From JAAXGI01 sp965206975 (lineage in GTDB: Bacteria; Gemmatimonadota; Gemmatimonadetes; Longimicrobiales; Gaopeijiaceae), in assembly GCA_965206975.1 (NCBI GenBank), contig OZ242253.1, forward strand, positions 3,162,001-3,226,000: a DNA stretch of 64,000 nucleotides. Direction: 5' to 3'. The position numbers were made by a program, and so were the translations under genes. This document shows positions 38,006 through 45,009 of the stretch, one piece after another. The notes under the pieces were generated by a model. It saw only the letters and a program-made list of their open reading frames with translations. It was not told the DNA's origin and made no database searches. Positions within the stretch are counted from its first letter, which is position 1. Each line of letters opens with the position of its first letter.

Positions 38006-39082
38006 AGACGACACGGCGTGGTATGGCCGGCAGGGTGGTGTGGTTTACCTGTCGGACCGGAAGGTGCGTGTGGAGCGGCCACGGCTCAGGCGCCGGGGCG
38101 CCGGGGAGGGGGCGCCGGGGAGGGTGGCGAGGTCGAGGTGCCGGCGTACGCAGCGATGCGGAGACCGGGCGCCGTGGCGGATCGGATGCTCGAGGTCCTG
38201 ATGGCGGGGGTGAGCACGCGGAAGTACGGCCGTGTGATCGGTGAGATGGCCGACACGGTCGGGGTGAGCAAGTCGGCGGTGAGCCGTGAGACGGTCGAGG
38301 CCTCTGAGCGCGTGCTGAAGGAGCTGATGGAGCGCCGGCTGGATGCGTGGGACCTCCTGGTGATCTACCTGGACGGGATCCGGATGGGCTCGCACCACGT
38401 GCTTGCTGCGGTAGGCGTGGACTCAGACGGAAAGAAGCACGTGCTGGGCGTGAGGGAAGGAGCGAGTGAGAACGCCGAGGTGACCAGCGCGCTCCTAGAG
38501 GATCTGGTCGAGCGCGGCCTGGACCCGGGCAGGCGGCGGCTGTTCGTGATCGATGGCTCGAAAGCGCTCAGGAAGGCGATCGAGAAGGTGTTCGGCCAAC
38601 GTCACCCCATCCAGCGCTGCCGCAACCACAAGCTCCGCAACGTGCTGGGTCATCTGCCGAAGGATCAGCATCCTCAGGTGAAGGCGGCGTTCCGGGCGGC
38701 GATGAAGCTGGACGCGAAGCAGGGCGAGCAGAAGCTCGAGCAGCTCGCCCGATGGCTCGAGCGCGACCACCCCTCGGCCTCGGCCAGCCTGCGCGAAGGC
38801 CTCAGCGAGATGTTCACGATCAACCGGCTCGGCCTCCCGCCGCGGCTGAGGAAGTGCCTGGGCTCGACCAACCTGATCGACAGCACCCACTCGGGCGTAA
38901 GACGGAAGACCCGCAGGGTGACCAACTGGAAGAACGGAGCGATGGCCTTGCGCTGGGCCGCGGCCTCGTTCGTGGAGACCGAGAAGAGCTACCGGAGGAT
39001 CATCGGCTACGACCAGCTCTGGATGCTCAGGGCCCACCTCGACGACCATGAACCGGTTGCCGAAATGAGAAAGGCAGGCTAA
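38006..39082 (+). pseudogene. Mutator transposase (outer IS), C-terminal fragment
   Basis: Continues the fragment at 36394: DDTAWYGRQGGVVYLSDRKV in one frame, then, after a 14-base tandem duplication at 38097-38124, GEVEVPAYAAMRRPGAVADR in another frame through to the end. The DDE residues are D in VIYLDGIRMG, D in LFVIDGSKALRK and, in place of the usual E, a D in STNLIDSTHSGV. The gene is therefore damaged three ways: insertion, frameshift and substitution at the third catalytic acid. From 38105 onward the frame is open to 39082. Confidence 0.8.
38097..38124. repeat. 14-bp tandem duplication causing a frameshift
   Basis: The unit GGCGCCGGGGAGGG occurs twice, head to tail (38097-38110 and 38111-38124). 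Removing one copy restores the continuous family-like sequence RRRGAGEGGEVEVPAY. Because 14 is not a multiple of three, the duplication inactivates the transposase. Confidence 0.9.
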
Positions 39083-39181
39083 CCAAGAGACTCTCCGGAG
39101 CCACCACCTTCAACTGTCAGCGGGACACCATCGTGGTATTTGGTCGTCTACGCATTGCAAGGTCTCCTTGCCTCCCGGTGA

Positions 39182-40027
39182 CTATTGTGTATGGGCGAAC
39201 CCCGGGTTCGCTTTGGTTCGTTGTGACCGTGCGGTGGGTAGATCCCAATTGCCACCGCGGGCCAAGCGGCTACAGTTCGATGTACCGCAATCGGTACATT
39301 CCGAGTGTCGCTCCGTCAGGGCTCTGTTGAGTAGCTTGTGCTCACGCGGCCAATACCGCAGATGACGCCTAAGCCGTTCGGAGTTCGTGGGGAGCAGACC
39401 TGTCCACCCGAAGAGAAAGTCATTCACTGCCAGTCCGACTCCGACATTGTTCAGGGTTACGACGCTGGCTGCTGGCTCGCCGTCGATGTAGTCCTGCTCC
39501 CTCCGTTCGTCGTCTGACATCGCTTCCAGTTGCAACCGACGGCGATCGATTAGACCGGCGCACCAAAGACAGCCGAAGTCGGGCGTCACGGGTCGAACGT
39601 TGACGAAGACATCGTCAAGTTCACCGGTGTCTTCGTTGGGTCGGATCCTGGTGCCGATCTGCACGCCCGGAATCAGGAACTGATGGACGAGGGCGTTGAA
39701 GACGCACCGCGCTTGGTGGGTGTCGGCGGCGAGGAAGATGTAGTCGCAGTCACAGAATCGTCGGGCGGTGGTATCGTCGATGATGTCGCTGGGCAAGCAG
39801 TCGATTGCGACACGCGGATTCGCACGCCTCGCGACGCGGCGGGCGATGATGACCTTACGCGTTGCGAGACGTCGGCCGATACGCTCCAGATAACCGCCAT
39901 GCTTGGTCAGGAAAGCCCGCGCGTGGAACCGCGTGGCCCCGAGAACACGAGGGAGATTGGTAACCTCGATCCGATCCGGGTCGGCGACGACGATTTGGCC
40001 TACCCCGAGGTGGGCAAGATTCGCCAC
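39182..40027 (-). CDS. ThiF/E1-like domain of a JAB-E1 fusion (C-terminal part, frameshifted)
   Basis: An adenylating E1-like enzyme: NLAHLGVGQIVVADPDRIEV, TNLPRVLGATRF, CDYIFLAADTHQARCVFNAL, a Cys pair in DFGCLWCAGLIDRR, then VVTLNNVGVGLAVNDFLFGW, as in ThiF/MoeB/Uba superfamily proteins. A second Cys cluster (ECTDCGTSNC) is near the end. Its first strand and glycine loop (KVGVIGVGGVGS) are at the end of the JAB frame upstream; a one-base loss near 40028-40031 separates them. In the intact state this is a single ~490-residue JAB-E1 protein. It would activate the ubiquitin-like protein encoded two genes upstream. Confidence 0.75.
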   Translation of the reverse strand: MANLAHLGVGQIVVADPDRIEVTNLPRVLGATRFHARAFLTKHGGYLERIGRRLATRKVIIARRVARRANPRVAIDCLPSDIIDDTTARRFCDCDYIFLAADTHQARCVFNALVHQFLIPGVQIGTRIRPNEDTGELDDVFVNVRPVTPDFGCLWCAGLIDRRRLQLEAMSDDERREQDYIDGEPAASVVTLNNVGVGLAVNDFLFGWTGLLPTNSERLRRHLRYWPREHKLLNRALTERHSECTDCGTSNCSRLARGGNWDLPTARSQRTKANPGFAHTQ

Positions 40028-40650
40028 GACCCAACGCCGCCAACGCCGATGACGCCGACCTTGGTGCTGCGGAGTAGTGTCTGTCCAGATTCGCTCAGGA
40101 GCCGAACTTGGCGATCGTAGATCGCGTCTGCGTAGACAGGAGCTGTGTGTGGCGAGGGGTACAGCCGGTCAATGGAGCGTCCGACTACACGGCCCTCTCG
40201 AAGTGAGAATCGATCCCCGTTTCGGATCCAGAGGTCCCCCGCTACTGCGCGTTGGGCGAAGACCAGAGCTCCAACCGGTGGTCCGTTCACGATGTCCAGA
40301 AGCGCGGGGTATCCTCTTTGATGGGATGCGAGATCGGTGTCGCTGAACGCGACGGAGTCTGCTCCTCCGTGGTTGTGGACGGCGAGATACGCGAGTCCCT
40401 GGTTCCGGCAGTGGCGAGCCCGGTCCGCGACGAAACGGGCGGTGAGCATGCGATAGCCGGTTCGCCCCGGCACGTAGTGGACGCCGTCTCGGGCTATGAA
40501 TAGTTCCCGGGCGAGCAGACGAAGGCCGCGGGGTGTGTCCACGACACCGGCTGACAGGATGGCACCGTGTTCGTCCCCGTCGGAGAACAGATGCTCGAAA
40601 AGATTGGTCTTGAGCTGCTCGGGAAGGATCAGGTCGAAGCTTCTGTTCAT
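40000..40650 (-). CDS. JAB/MPN+ isopeptidase domain of a JAB-E1 fusion (N-terminal part)
   Basis: From the ATG at 40650 (ATGA overlap with the E2-like gene). The JAMM metal site is complete: Glu27 in DEHGAILSAG, His92 and His94 in LAVHNHGGAD, Ser103 and Asp106 in AFSDTDLASH. Such domains cleave ubiquitin-like proteins from targets or trim precursors. The frame ends ~45 residues into the E1 domain (TKVGVIGVGGVGS followed by a frame break), where the C-terminal part takes over in a different frame. The fusion of deconjugase and activating enzyme is known from bacterial ubiquitin-like operons. Confidence 0.78.
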   Translation of the reverse strand: MNRSFDLILPEQLKTNLFEHLFSDGDEHGAILSAGVVDTPRGLRLLARELFIARDGVHYVPGRTGYRMLTARFVADRARHCRNQGLAYLAVHNHGGADSVAFSDTDLASHQRGYPALLDIVNGPPVGALVFAQRAVAGDLWIRNGDRFSLREGRVVGRSIDRLYPSPHTAPVYADAIYDRQVRLLSESGQTLLRSTKVGVIGVGGVGSWRILPTSG

Positions 40651-41054
40651 GGGCACTGTTCGAGCCAGATCAGTACCCGGCGGAGCTTTGTCACCGCAGT
40701 ATCGTCACGAACGTCACGGCGTTTGCTGACCCGGGAGAGCATGAAGGATGCGTGGCCTTCGAAACTCCTGTTGGGGTGGAGACCCTTACCGGCGATCACC
40801 CTGCCGTCCTTGCGCGCTAAGTCGGGTCGGACGTGGTGCGGGTATACCTCCGCTGCTGGATACTGGAATGTGATGCGGAATCCCACCCACGTGACGGTCT
40901 GAGCGAAGATCTCGGGGTTCAACGGTACTCCCTCCATCGCCACGAATGCGCCACCTCGGGAGTCTGCCCGCCAGTCGACCGTGGAATCCGGGAAGGCCTT
41001 CTCGAGTTCACGGACCGCGGCCGCGACGGCGGGCGTGAGCCCCGCGTCACTCAT
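40647..41054 (-). CDS. E2-like protein (Prok-E2 family E type)
   Basis: 135 residues. The central stretch TWVGFRITFQYPAAEVYPHH and VRPDLARKDGRVIAGKG matches the E2/UBC-fold proteins found beside bacterial multiubiquitin-type Ubls and JAB-E1 fusions. The only cysteine is the penultimate residue (WLEQCP), so there is no conventional catalytic Cys in the UBC position. It may act as a scaffold or use another residue. It overlaps the Ubl gene (ATGA) and the JAB-E1 gene (ATGA), so the three are translationally coupled. Confidence 0.75.
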   Translation of the reverse strand: MSDAGLTPAVAAAVRELEKAFPDSTVDWRADSRGGAFVAMEGVPLNPEIFAQTVTWVGFRITFQYPAAEVYPHHVRPDLARKDGRVIAGKGLHPNRSFEGHASFMLSRVSKRRDVRDDTAVTKLRRVLIWLEQCP

Positions 41055-41299
41055 GAGTTGTCGTCGCCATCAGCCGCCGTGAACTTGTCGCCGTCGTGGA
41101 GGTCGATCTTCTGATCGTCCGTGATCGAAACCGTCTCATCGCCCTTTTCCTCCTCAAGGAAGAAATCCAGTTCGATCGGGACCCCAGCATCGATCGCAGC
41201 CTTCTTTATCTCCAGACCTGTGGCGGGAGAGTGGATCTTCACCTTGTGGTTGTTGACGGTGACCTCGACGGGTCCCTTGCTCCGCATTTCTTTTGACAT
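41051..41299 (-). CDS. bacterial ubiquitin-like protein (multiubiquitin-domain family, single domain)
   Basis: 82 residues predicted to adopt a beta-grasp fold: VEVTVNNHKVKIHSPATGLE, IKKAAIDAGVPIELDFFLEE, then ITDDQKIDLHDGDKFTAADG. The pattern (TGxEIKxAAI, DDxxIxLHxGDxF) is that of multiubiquitin-type domains in bacterial Ub-like operons. The C-terminus is DGDDNS with no Gly-Gly, so if it is conjugated, either processing exposes another terminus or the chemistry differs. First gene of the Ubl-E2-JAB/E1 operon, with a good Shine-Dalgarno (AGGAG, ~7 bases upstream) and a possible promoter in 41330-41400 (TTGACC box). Confidence 0.75.
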   Translation of the reverse strand: MSKEMRSKGPVEVTVNNHKVKIHSPATGLEIKKAAIDAGVPIELDFFLEEEKGDETVSITDDQKIDLHDGDKFTAADGDDNS

Positions 41300-41746
41300 A
41301 TGCCGCTCCTGTGGTCGTCGGCCTGATGAGTTGTGACGCTGGTGTGGGACGGCACAGCGTCAAGCGTTCAGTAAACGATAATGATTTTCAGCGATAGGTC
41401 AACCGGCGGCCTCACTGAGCCACACGGAGTCGTCCGGATCCTGCCTCAATCGAGTTCGGTAACGCCCCCGTGGTCTGAGACGGCTCTGGAGTCGCGGTGG
41501 CTCGGGGTGGGCCAGAGATCAAGCGCGATTCGACCCCCACGGGTCGCCCACTCAATAGGGGTGAACAGCAATCAAGGGACCGCGGCGGCGGTAGCGTCCA
41601 TCCCACAGCGGCTTCGGGCTGATCCCACACTAGAAAATATGGAAGGGCCGGCCCCTGCCGGATTACCGTGGGTTAGCGCCTGCGGTGAGCGGAGGTGCCA
41701 GAGCCACATGCGACTCGAGGTCGCACCGGAACAGGAGACCGGCCCT

Positions 41747-42346
41747 ATGAAGCGGAAGACCAAGGTGTACGTCGGGATGGATGTCCACAAGGACAGCGTG
41801 ATGATCGCAGTGCTGCCGGAGGGCGCGGGCGAGCCGACGCTGGTGAAGCGGCTGTCGCATGATCCGCGGGGACTCAGGCGGTTGCTGGACCGGTGGGGGC
41901 GGGAGCATGAGGTTCGCGCGTGCTACGAGGCGAGTGGAGCGGGCTACGTGCTGGAGCGGATGATCCGGGGCTGGGGTCACGCGTGCGAGATTGTGGCCCC
42001 GTCGCTGATACCCCGGCGCCCTGGCGAGCGGCGCAAGCACGACCGGAAGGACGCCGAGGAGCTGGCGAGGCTGTACCGGGCGGGGGAGCTGGTGACGATC
42101 CGGGTGCCGACGGAGCGGGAGGAGCGGGTGCGGGATGTGGTGCGCTGCCGAGAGACGTTTCAGCGGGAACTTCTAAAGTCGCGGCACTACATCCTCAAGT
42201 TCCTTGCGCGGCGGGGGCTGGTGTACCGTGAGGGCCAGAACTGGACGGGCAAGCACATGATGTGGCTGCGGGCGATTCAGCGGGACGCGGGTCTGGAGAG
42301 GGAGGACCAGGTCGTGTTTGGCGAGTATCTGGCGTTGCTGGAGTAG
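41747..42346 (+). CDS. IS110-family DEDD transposase, N-terminal part (ends at in-frame TAG)
   Basis: From the ATG at 41747: MKRKTKVYVGMDVHKDSVMI. The RuvC-like DEDD acids are Asp12, Glu61 (ACYEASGAG), Asp99 and Asp102 (KHDRKDAEELA). The frame stops at TAG 42344-42346 (codon 200), after LALLE. The protein continues in the same frame with KLSRREELDRQIEVLA. A single substitution (for example CAG or GAG to TAG) explains the split. Without the C-terminal domain it should be inactive, unless the stop is read through or the parts associate. Confidence 0.85.
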   Translation: MKRKTKVYVGMDVHKDSVMIAVLPEGAGEPTLVKRLSHDPRGLRRLLDRWGREHEVRACYEASGAGYVLERMIRGWGHACEIVAPSLIPRRPGERRKHDRKDAEELARLYRAGELVTIRVPTEREERVRDVVRCRETFQRELLKSRHYILKFLARRGLVYREGQNWTGKHMMWLRAIQRDAGLEREDQVVFGEYLALLE

Positions 42347-42349
42347 AAG

Positions 42350-42880
42350 TTGAGCCGCCGCGAGGAGCTGGACCGCCAGATCGAGGTGCTGGCGCTGGAG
42401 CCGTGCTACAGAGATGCGGTCGGCCGCTTGTGCTGCCTCAAGGGGATCTCGACGCATGCGGCGATGGTGCTGGTGACGGAGGTCGGGGACTTCCGGCGCT
42501 TCGAGCACCCTGGCAAGCTGATGGCCTACGTCGGGCTGGTTCCGAGCGAGCATTCGAGCGGAGGGACAAGGCGGCAGGGCTCGATCACCAAGGCGGGCAA
42601 CAGCCGGGTTCGTCACGTGCTGGTTCAGGCGGCGTGGAGCTACCGCTTCCCGCCTCGGCGCGGGGTGGTGCTGAAGCGACGCCAGCAGGGTCAGCCGCCC
42701 GACGCCATCGCCCACAGCTGGAAGGCACAGCACCGGCTCCACAAGGTGTACGGGCGGCTGGCGTTCCGGAAGAACAGCCAGATTGCGGCAGTGGCAGTGG
42801 CGAGGGAAATGGCTGGGTTCGTGTGGGCGCTCATGCAGGAGAGCGCTTTGGAGACCGAAGCAGGGCAGCGCGCTGCCTGA
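42350..42880 (+). CDS. IS110-family transposase, C-terminal (Tnp20) part
   Basis: Same frame as 41747-42346, after the TAG codon. A coiled-coil-like helix (SRREELDRQIEVLALEP) leads to the transposase_20 domain: LKGISTHAAMVLVTEVGDFR, HPGKLMAYVGLVPSEHSSGG and SITKAGNSRVRHVLVQAAW. The last contains the conserved catalytic Ser (codon 286 of the reconstructed 377-codon gene). A TTG at 42350 could restart translation, but I see no ribosome-binding site, so this is most likely half of a broken gene. Confidence 0.85.
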   Translation: MSRREELDRQIEVLALEPCYRDAVGRLCCLKGISTHAAMVLVTEVGDFRRFEHPGKLMAYVGLVPSEHSSGGTRRQGSITKAGNSRVRHVLVQAAWSYRFPPRRGVVLKRRQQGQPPDAIAHSWKAQHRLHKVYGRLAFRKNSQIAAVAVAREMAGFVWALMQESALETEAGQRAA

Positions 42881-43153
42881 GAAGCATAGACGGGGATCGA
42901 ATCGCACATGCTCAAGGAGGGAGGGCGTCCGAGGCACGGCAGGAGAACGCTCGCGACTGCTATGTGGCCGGAGCCGGCAACGGCCCCGAGACCCACGCGA
43001 TCTAGATCGAGCCAGCTCCCGACGAATCCGAATTCTTGCCGCTCTGGCCTCAGGCTAACCGGCGTATATCAGGAGGATTCACCGTCGAAGCGAACCTCGG
43101 ACGACCTCCCCTTCGGCTCCATGCAGAACAACGGAAACCCAACCTTGACAGAG
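42881..43153 (+). ncRNA. candidate guide (seeker/bridge) RNA region of the IS1111-type element
   Basis: Non-coding stretch between the transposase stop and the right subterminal repeat. In IS1111-branch elements the RNA that specifies donor and target sites is encoded downstream of the transposase, in this position and of about this length. I could not fold the sequence or define the RNA ends. Assignment is by position only. Confidence 0.35.
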
Positions 43154-43236
43154 GGCCCTTCCATATCAGCAGCCCGGATCCAAGTTGGGGCTCACGTGGT
43201 GCTGCGTAGGACTACGAGCCGATCAGTTGGTCGGCC

Positions 43237-43944
43237 TCACAAGAAGGTGGGCTCGTCTGTCACGTATCCCCCCGAATCCAGCGCTATCGCCATTGCCTGG
43301 CGAGATACCTCGAAGGCATCGCAGAGCGAGGTCGAGATACTCCGTGTCGTTCGATGGGCCAACTCGATCGCCGTGTCGCAAGCTGTACGCCCCGGATCCG
43401 TAACCACCTGCGGCGTTCCAAAGCGCTGCACGAATTCGCGACGCAGCAGGGACCCAGGCATCAGCACATGAGCAGCGAAACGGTTGGCCTGCACCTCTTC
43501 CGGCGGTGGCGTCACGTTCGCGGCGAAAACGTTGCGATTCAGGCTGACCATGTGAAACTGGGCGTCCTCCGGGCCGAACAGGCCACGTGACCCGCAGGAG
43601 CTCGACTGAAGATGAAGGGGTCGATGCAGTATCCAGTGTCCGATTTCGTGACAGACCGTGAATCGGTATCTCCCCTTGCGTCGTCCTTCGCTGTGGGGCT
43701 CCTTCAGGCTCGCGCAGATCTCGATCTGATTCCGGAAGGGCCACATCCGCCCCAGGATTCGGTCGCCATCCTGGTGGCCAAGAACGGTCTCGTCGTCGAA
43801 CGCGAGTTCCTCCTTCTCAGCGAGCAAGTCAAACAGTACCGTCTCGAGGTTCACCGGGATGGGGACTTCGTGCCCAAATGCCCGGGTCAATAGGCCGTCG
43901 GCGGCCTGCTCGATTTCGTTGGCTGGTAGGTAAGCGTACTTCAC
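43237..43944 (-). CDS. ImmA/IrrE-family metallopeptidase
   Basis: 235 residues. The zinc-protease motif HExxH occurs in RFTVCHEIGHWILH; the downstream Glu-containing helix is EVQANRFAAHVLMPGSLL, the usual ImmA/IrrE arrangement. Such proteases cleave a partner XRE repressor (as in ICEBs1) or act as toxins with an XRE antitoxin. Here the XRE gene is immediately upstream with an ATGA overlap. The C-terminal ~70 residues (DAFEVSRQAMAIALDSGGYV) form a further helical domain. Likely a mobile-element or stress-response switch. Confidence 0.8.
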   Translation of the reverse strand: MKYAYLPANEIEQAADGLLTRAFGHEVPIPVNLETVLFDLLAEKEELAFDDETVLGHQDGDRILGRMWPFRNQIEICASLKEPHSEGRRKGRYRFTVCHEIGHWILHRPLHLQSSSCGSRGLFGPEDAQFHMVSLNRNVFAANVTPPPEEVQANRFAAHVLMPGSLLRREFVQRFGTPQVVTDPGRTACDTAIELAHRTTRSISTSLCDAFEVSRQAMAIALDSGGYVTDEPTFL

Positions 43945-44270
43945 CTGTCGCGCTCCAAATCTTTCAGTAGCTTCTCCTTTCGGGAATTCGAAAGCTTGTG
44001 AACGCGCCTGTATAGCGCCACGTCCAAGCCGGATTCGGGGAAAGCGTCGCCGGGCATGCGCCTAGCTAGTCCCAGCAACTCATCGACGTCCAGGGATAGC
44101 ACCCTTGCCAAGTCCACGAGCGTATCTTCGCTGACCTTGGGAGCGGGGTCGCTGTTCTCCAGAACTGAGATGAAGGCTGGCGACTTCCCCACGAGCTTGG
44201 CGAGTGTGCGGAGGCTCATGCCCACGTCCTTCCTAGCGGTCGATATCTGGTTGCCGAGACTTGAGCCTAT
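43941..44270 (-). CDS. XRE-family HTH regulator/antitoxin with unusual start
   Basis: The helix-turn-helix is plain: GMSLRTLAKLVGKSPAFISV, then LENSDPAPKVSEDTLVDLAR. The first normal start codon (GTG at 44225) falls inside helix 1. The frame continues upstream as GSSLGNQISTARKDVG, which completes the domain, and begins at an ATA (44268-44270) placed five bases after an excellent Shine-Dalgarno (GAGGGGGA). Either ATA is used or the original ATG has mutated. Partner of the ImmA-like protease; regulator and protease are translationally coupled. Confidence 0.7.
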   Translation of the reverse strand: MGSSLGNQISTARKDVGMSLRTLAKLVGKSPAFISVLENSDPAPKVSEDTLVDLARVLSLDVDELLGLARRMPGDAFPESGLDVALYRRVHKLSNSRKEKLLKDLERDR

Positions 44271-44365
44271 AGTTCCCCCTCGGGTGGCGTTGCGTTATTT
44301 GTCTCTCGAACGGTAGACACCCCGGCTGTCCCCCGCAACTCCACCTGGACTGGGCGTTCACCCGG

Positions 44366-44575
44366 TCAACTGCCAACCCCACTTGTCAAAATGATGCACT
44401 GGATCGCGTTGGGCGGCGGGGGCGGCGTCTTTGACGACAGGTCCAAGCGCTGCAGATAGGTGTTCAGCGTCACTCGAGGGCCGTACTCCCGCGTGATGTC
44501 CCGGTGCAAGGCCCGCCAGGTCTCGACCTCCTCGTCGCTCGGCTCGCCTAGATCGTTGTTGCCCCATGACCCCAT
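44366..44575 (-). CDS. doubtful small ORF downstream of the integrase remnant
   Basis: A 69-codon frame (MGSWGNNDLGEPSDEEVETW, then RALHRDITREYGPRVTLNTY) whose acidic, helical composition looks protein-like. It starts where the integrase remnant loses homology. No family is recognised and no ribosome-binding site is obvious; it may be part of a fused remnant. Confidence 0.3.
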   Translation of the reverse strand: MGSWGNNDLGEPSDEEVETWRALHRDITREYGPRVTLNTYLQRLDLSSKTPPPPPNAIQCIILTSGVGS

Positions 44576-44870
44576 CCTTCGTCCAGGAACGGCCGTTGGG
44601 ATCCCGCACCGCGTGGCCCAGCTGGTGCTCGATGATGTCGGGCCGAAAGCCCAACACTTCATCCAGAATGGTCCGGGTCATCGCCCGGAGGCATGCATCG
44701 TCATCCGATCCGGGGGGATGTCCAGGGCCCTCAGGGCCGCCCACAGTGTAGTCTCGGGTAGCGGGCGTTGGGAAAGACGTCCGGGCCGGGCCCGGTTCAG
44801 CTCCTCCCGGGTCCGGGCGACAGCGACAACATCGATCCTGCGGCCGCGCTCCCTCGCTTCGGACAGCCCC
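44576..44870 (-). pseudogene. P4-type integrase C-terminal remnant fused to a mobile-element gene fragment
   Basis: Reading from 44870 down: IDVVAVARTREELNRAR resembles the end of the element protein encoded at 31097-32008. After RPGRLSQ the sequence becomes integrase-like (PETTLWAALRALDIPPDRMT), then, after a frame break in the HGFR box, AMTRTILDEVLGFRPDIIEH and QLGHAVRDPNGRSW. The catalytic HGFR is corrupted and the Tyr region is missing. This is the scar of a second integrative element or the far end of the one at 28-36 kb. Confidence 0.6.
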
Positions 44871-45009
44871 GTTCTACTCTGGGTAGACTGCGAATAGGGT
44901 CATGGGCTCGGAGACCGGAAGTCCGCGTGGTTCGAGCGCCGAGCCGAGATGCTGGCCTTCGGCCTCTGCCGGACCGGGCATCCCGAATTGACGCTGACAT
45001 GACGTCGGA

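Larger units (their letters stand above)
36282..39127 (+). mobile_element. IS256/Mutator-type element (outer), interrupted by a second IS
   Basis: Terminal inverted repeats begin TGTCCC and share AGTTGAAGGT (left 36282-36304; right, reverse-complemented, 39105-39127). The element encodes a Mutator transposase whose gene is split by an inserted IS at 36621-37997. Removing that IS with one copy of the 8-base duplication restores a continuous frame (RSRAEDDTAWYGRQGG). A 14-base tandem duplication then breaks the frame again. No clear target duplication is visible at the outer ends. Confidence 0.75.
41637..43166 (+). mobile_element. IS1111-type (IS110 family) insertion sequence
   Basis: A perfect 13-base inverted repeat ATATGGAAGGGCC lies at 41637-41649 and, inverted, at 43154-43166. 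It flanks a DEDD transposase gene, as in the IS1111 branch with subterminal repeats. True element ends are probably a few bases outside these repeats. ~270 non-coding bases between the transposase stop and the right repeat are where IS1111-type elements usually encode their guide (seeker/bridge) RNA. The transposase has an in-frame stop. Confidence 0.75.

Noticed and set aside
36282..39140. TGGTATT-like words near both outer ends of the large IS considered as a target duplication.
   Set aside because: The copies are not adjacent to the inverted repeats on both sides (about nine bases off on the right), so they do not qualify.
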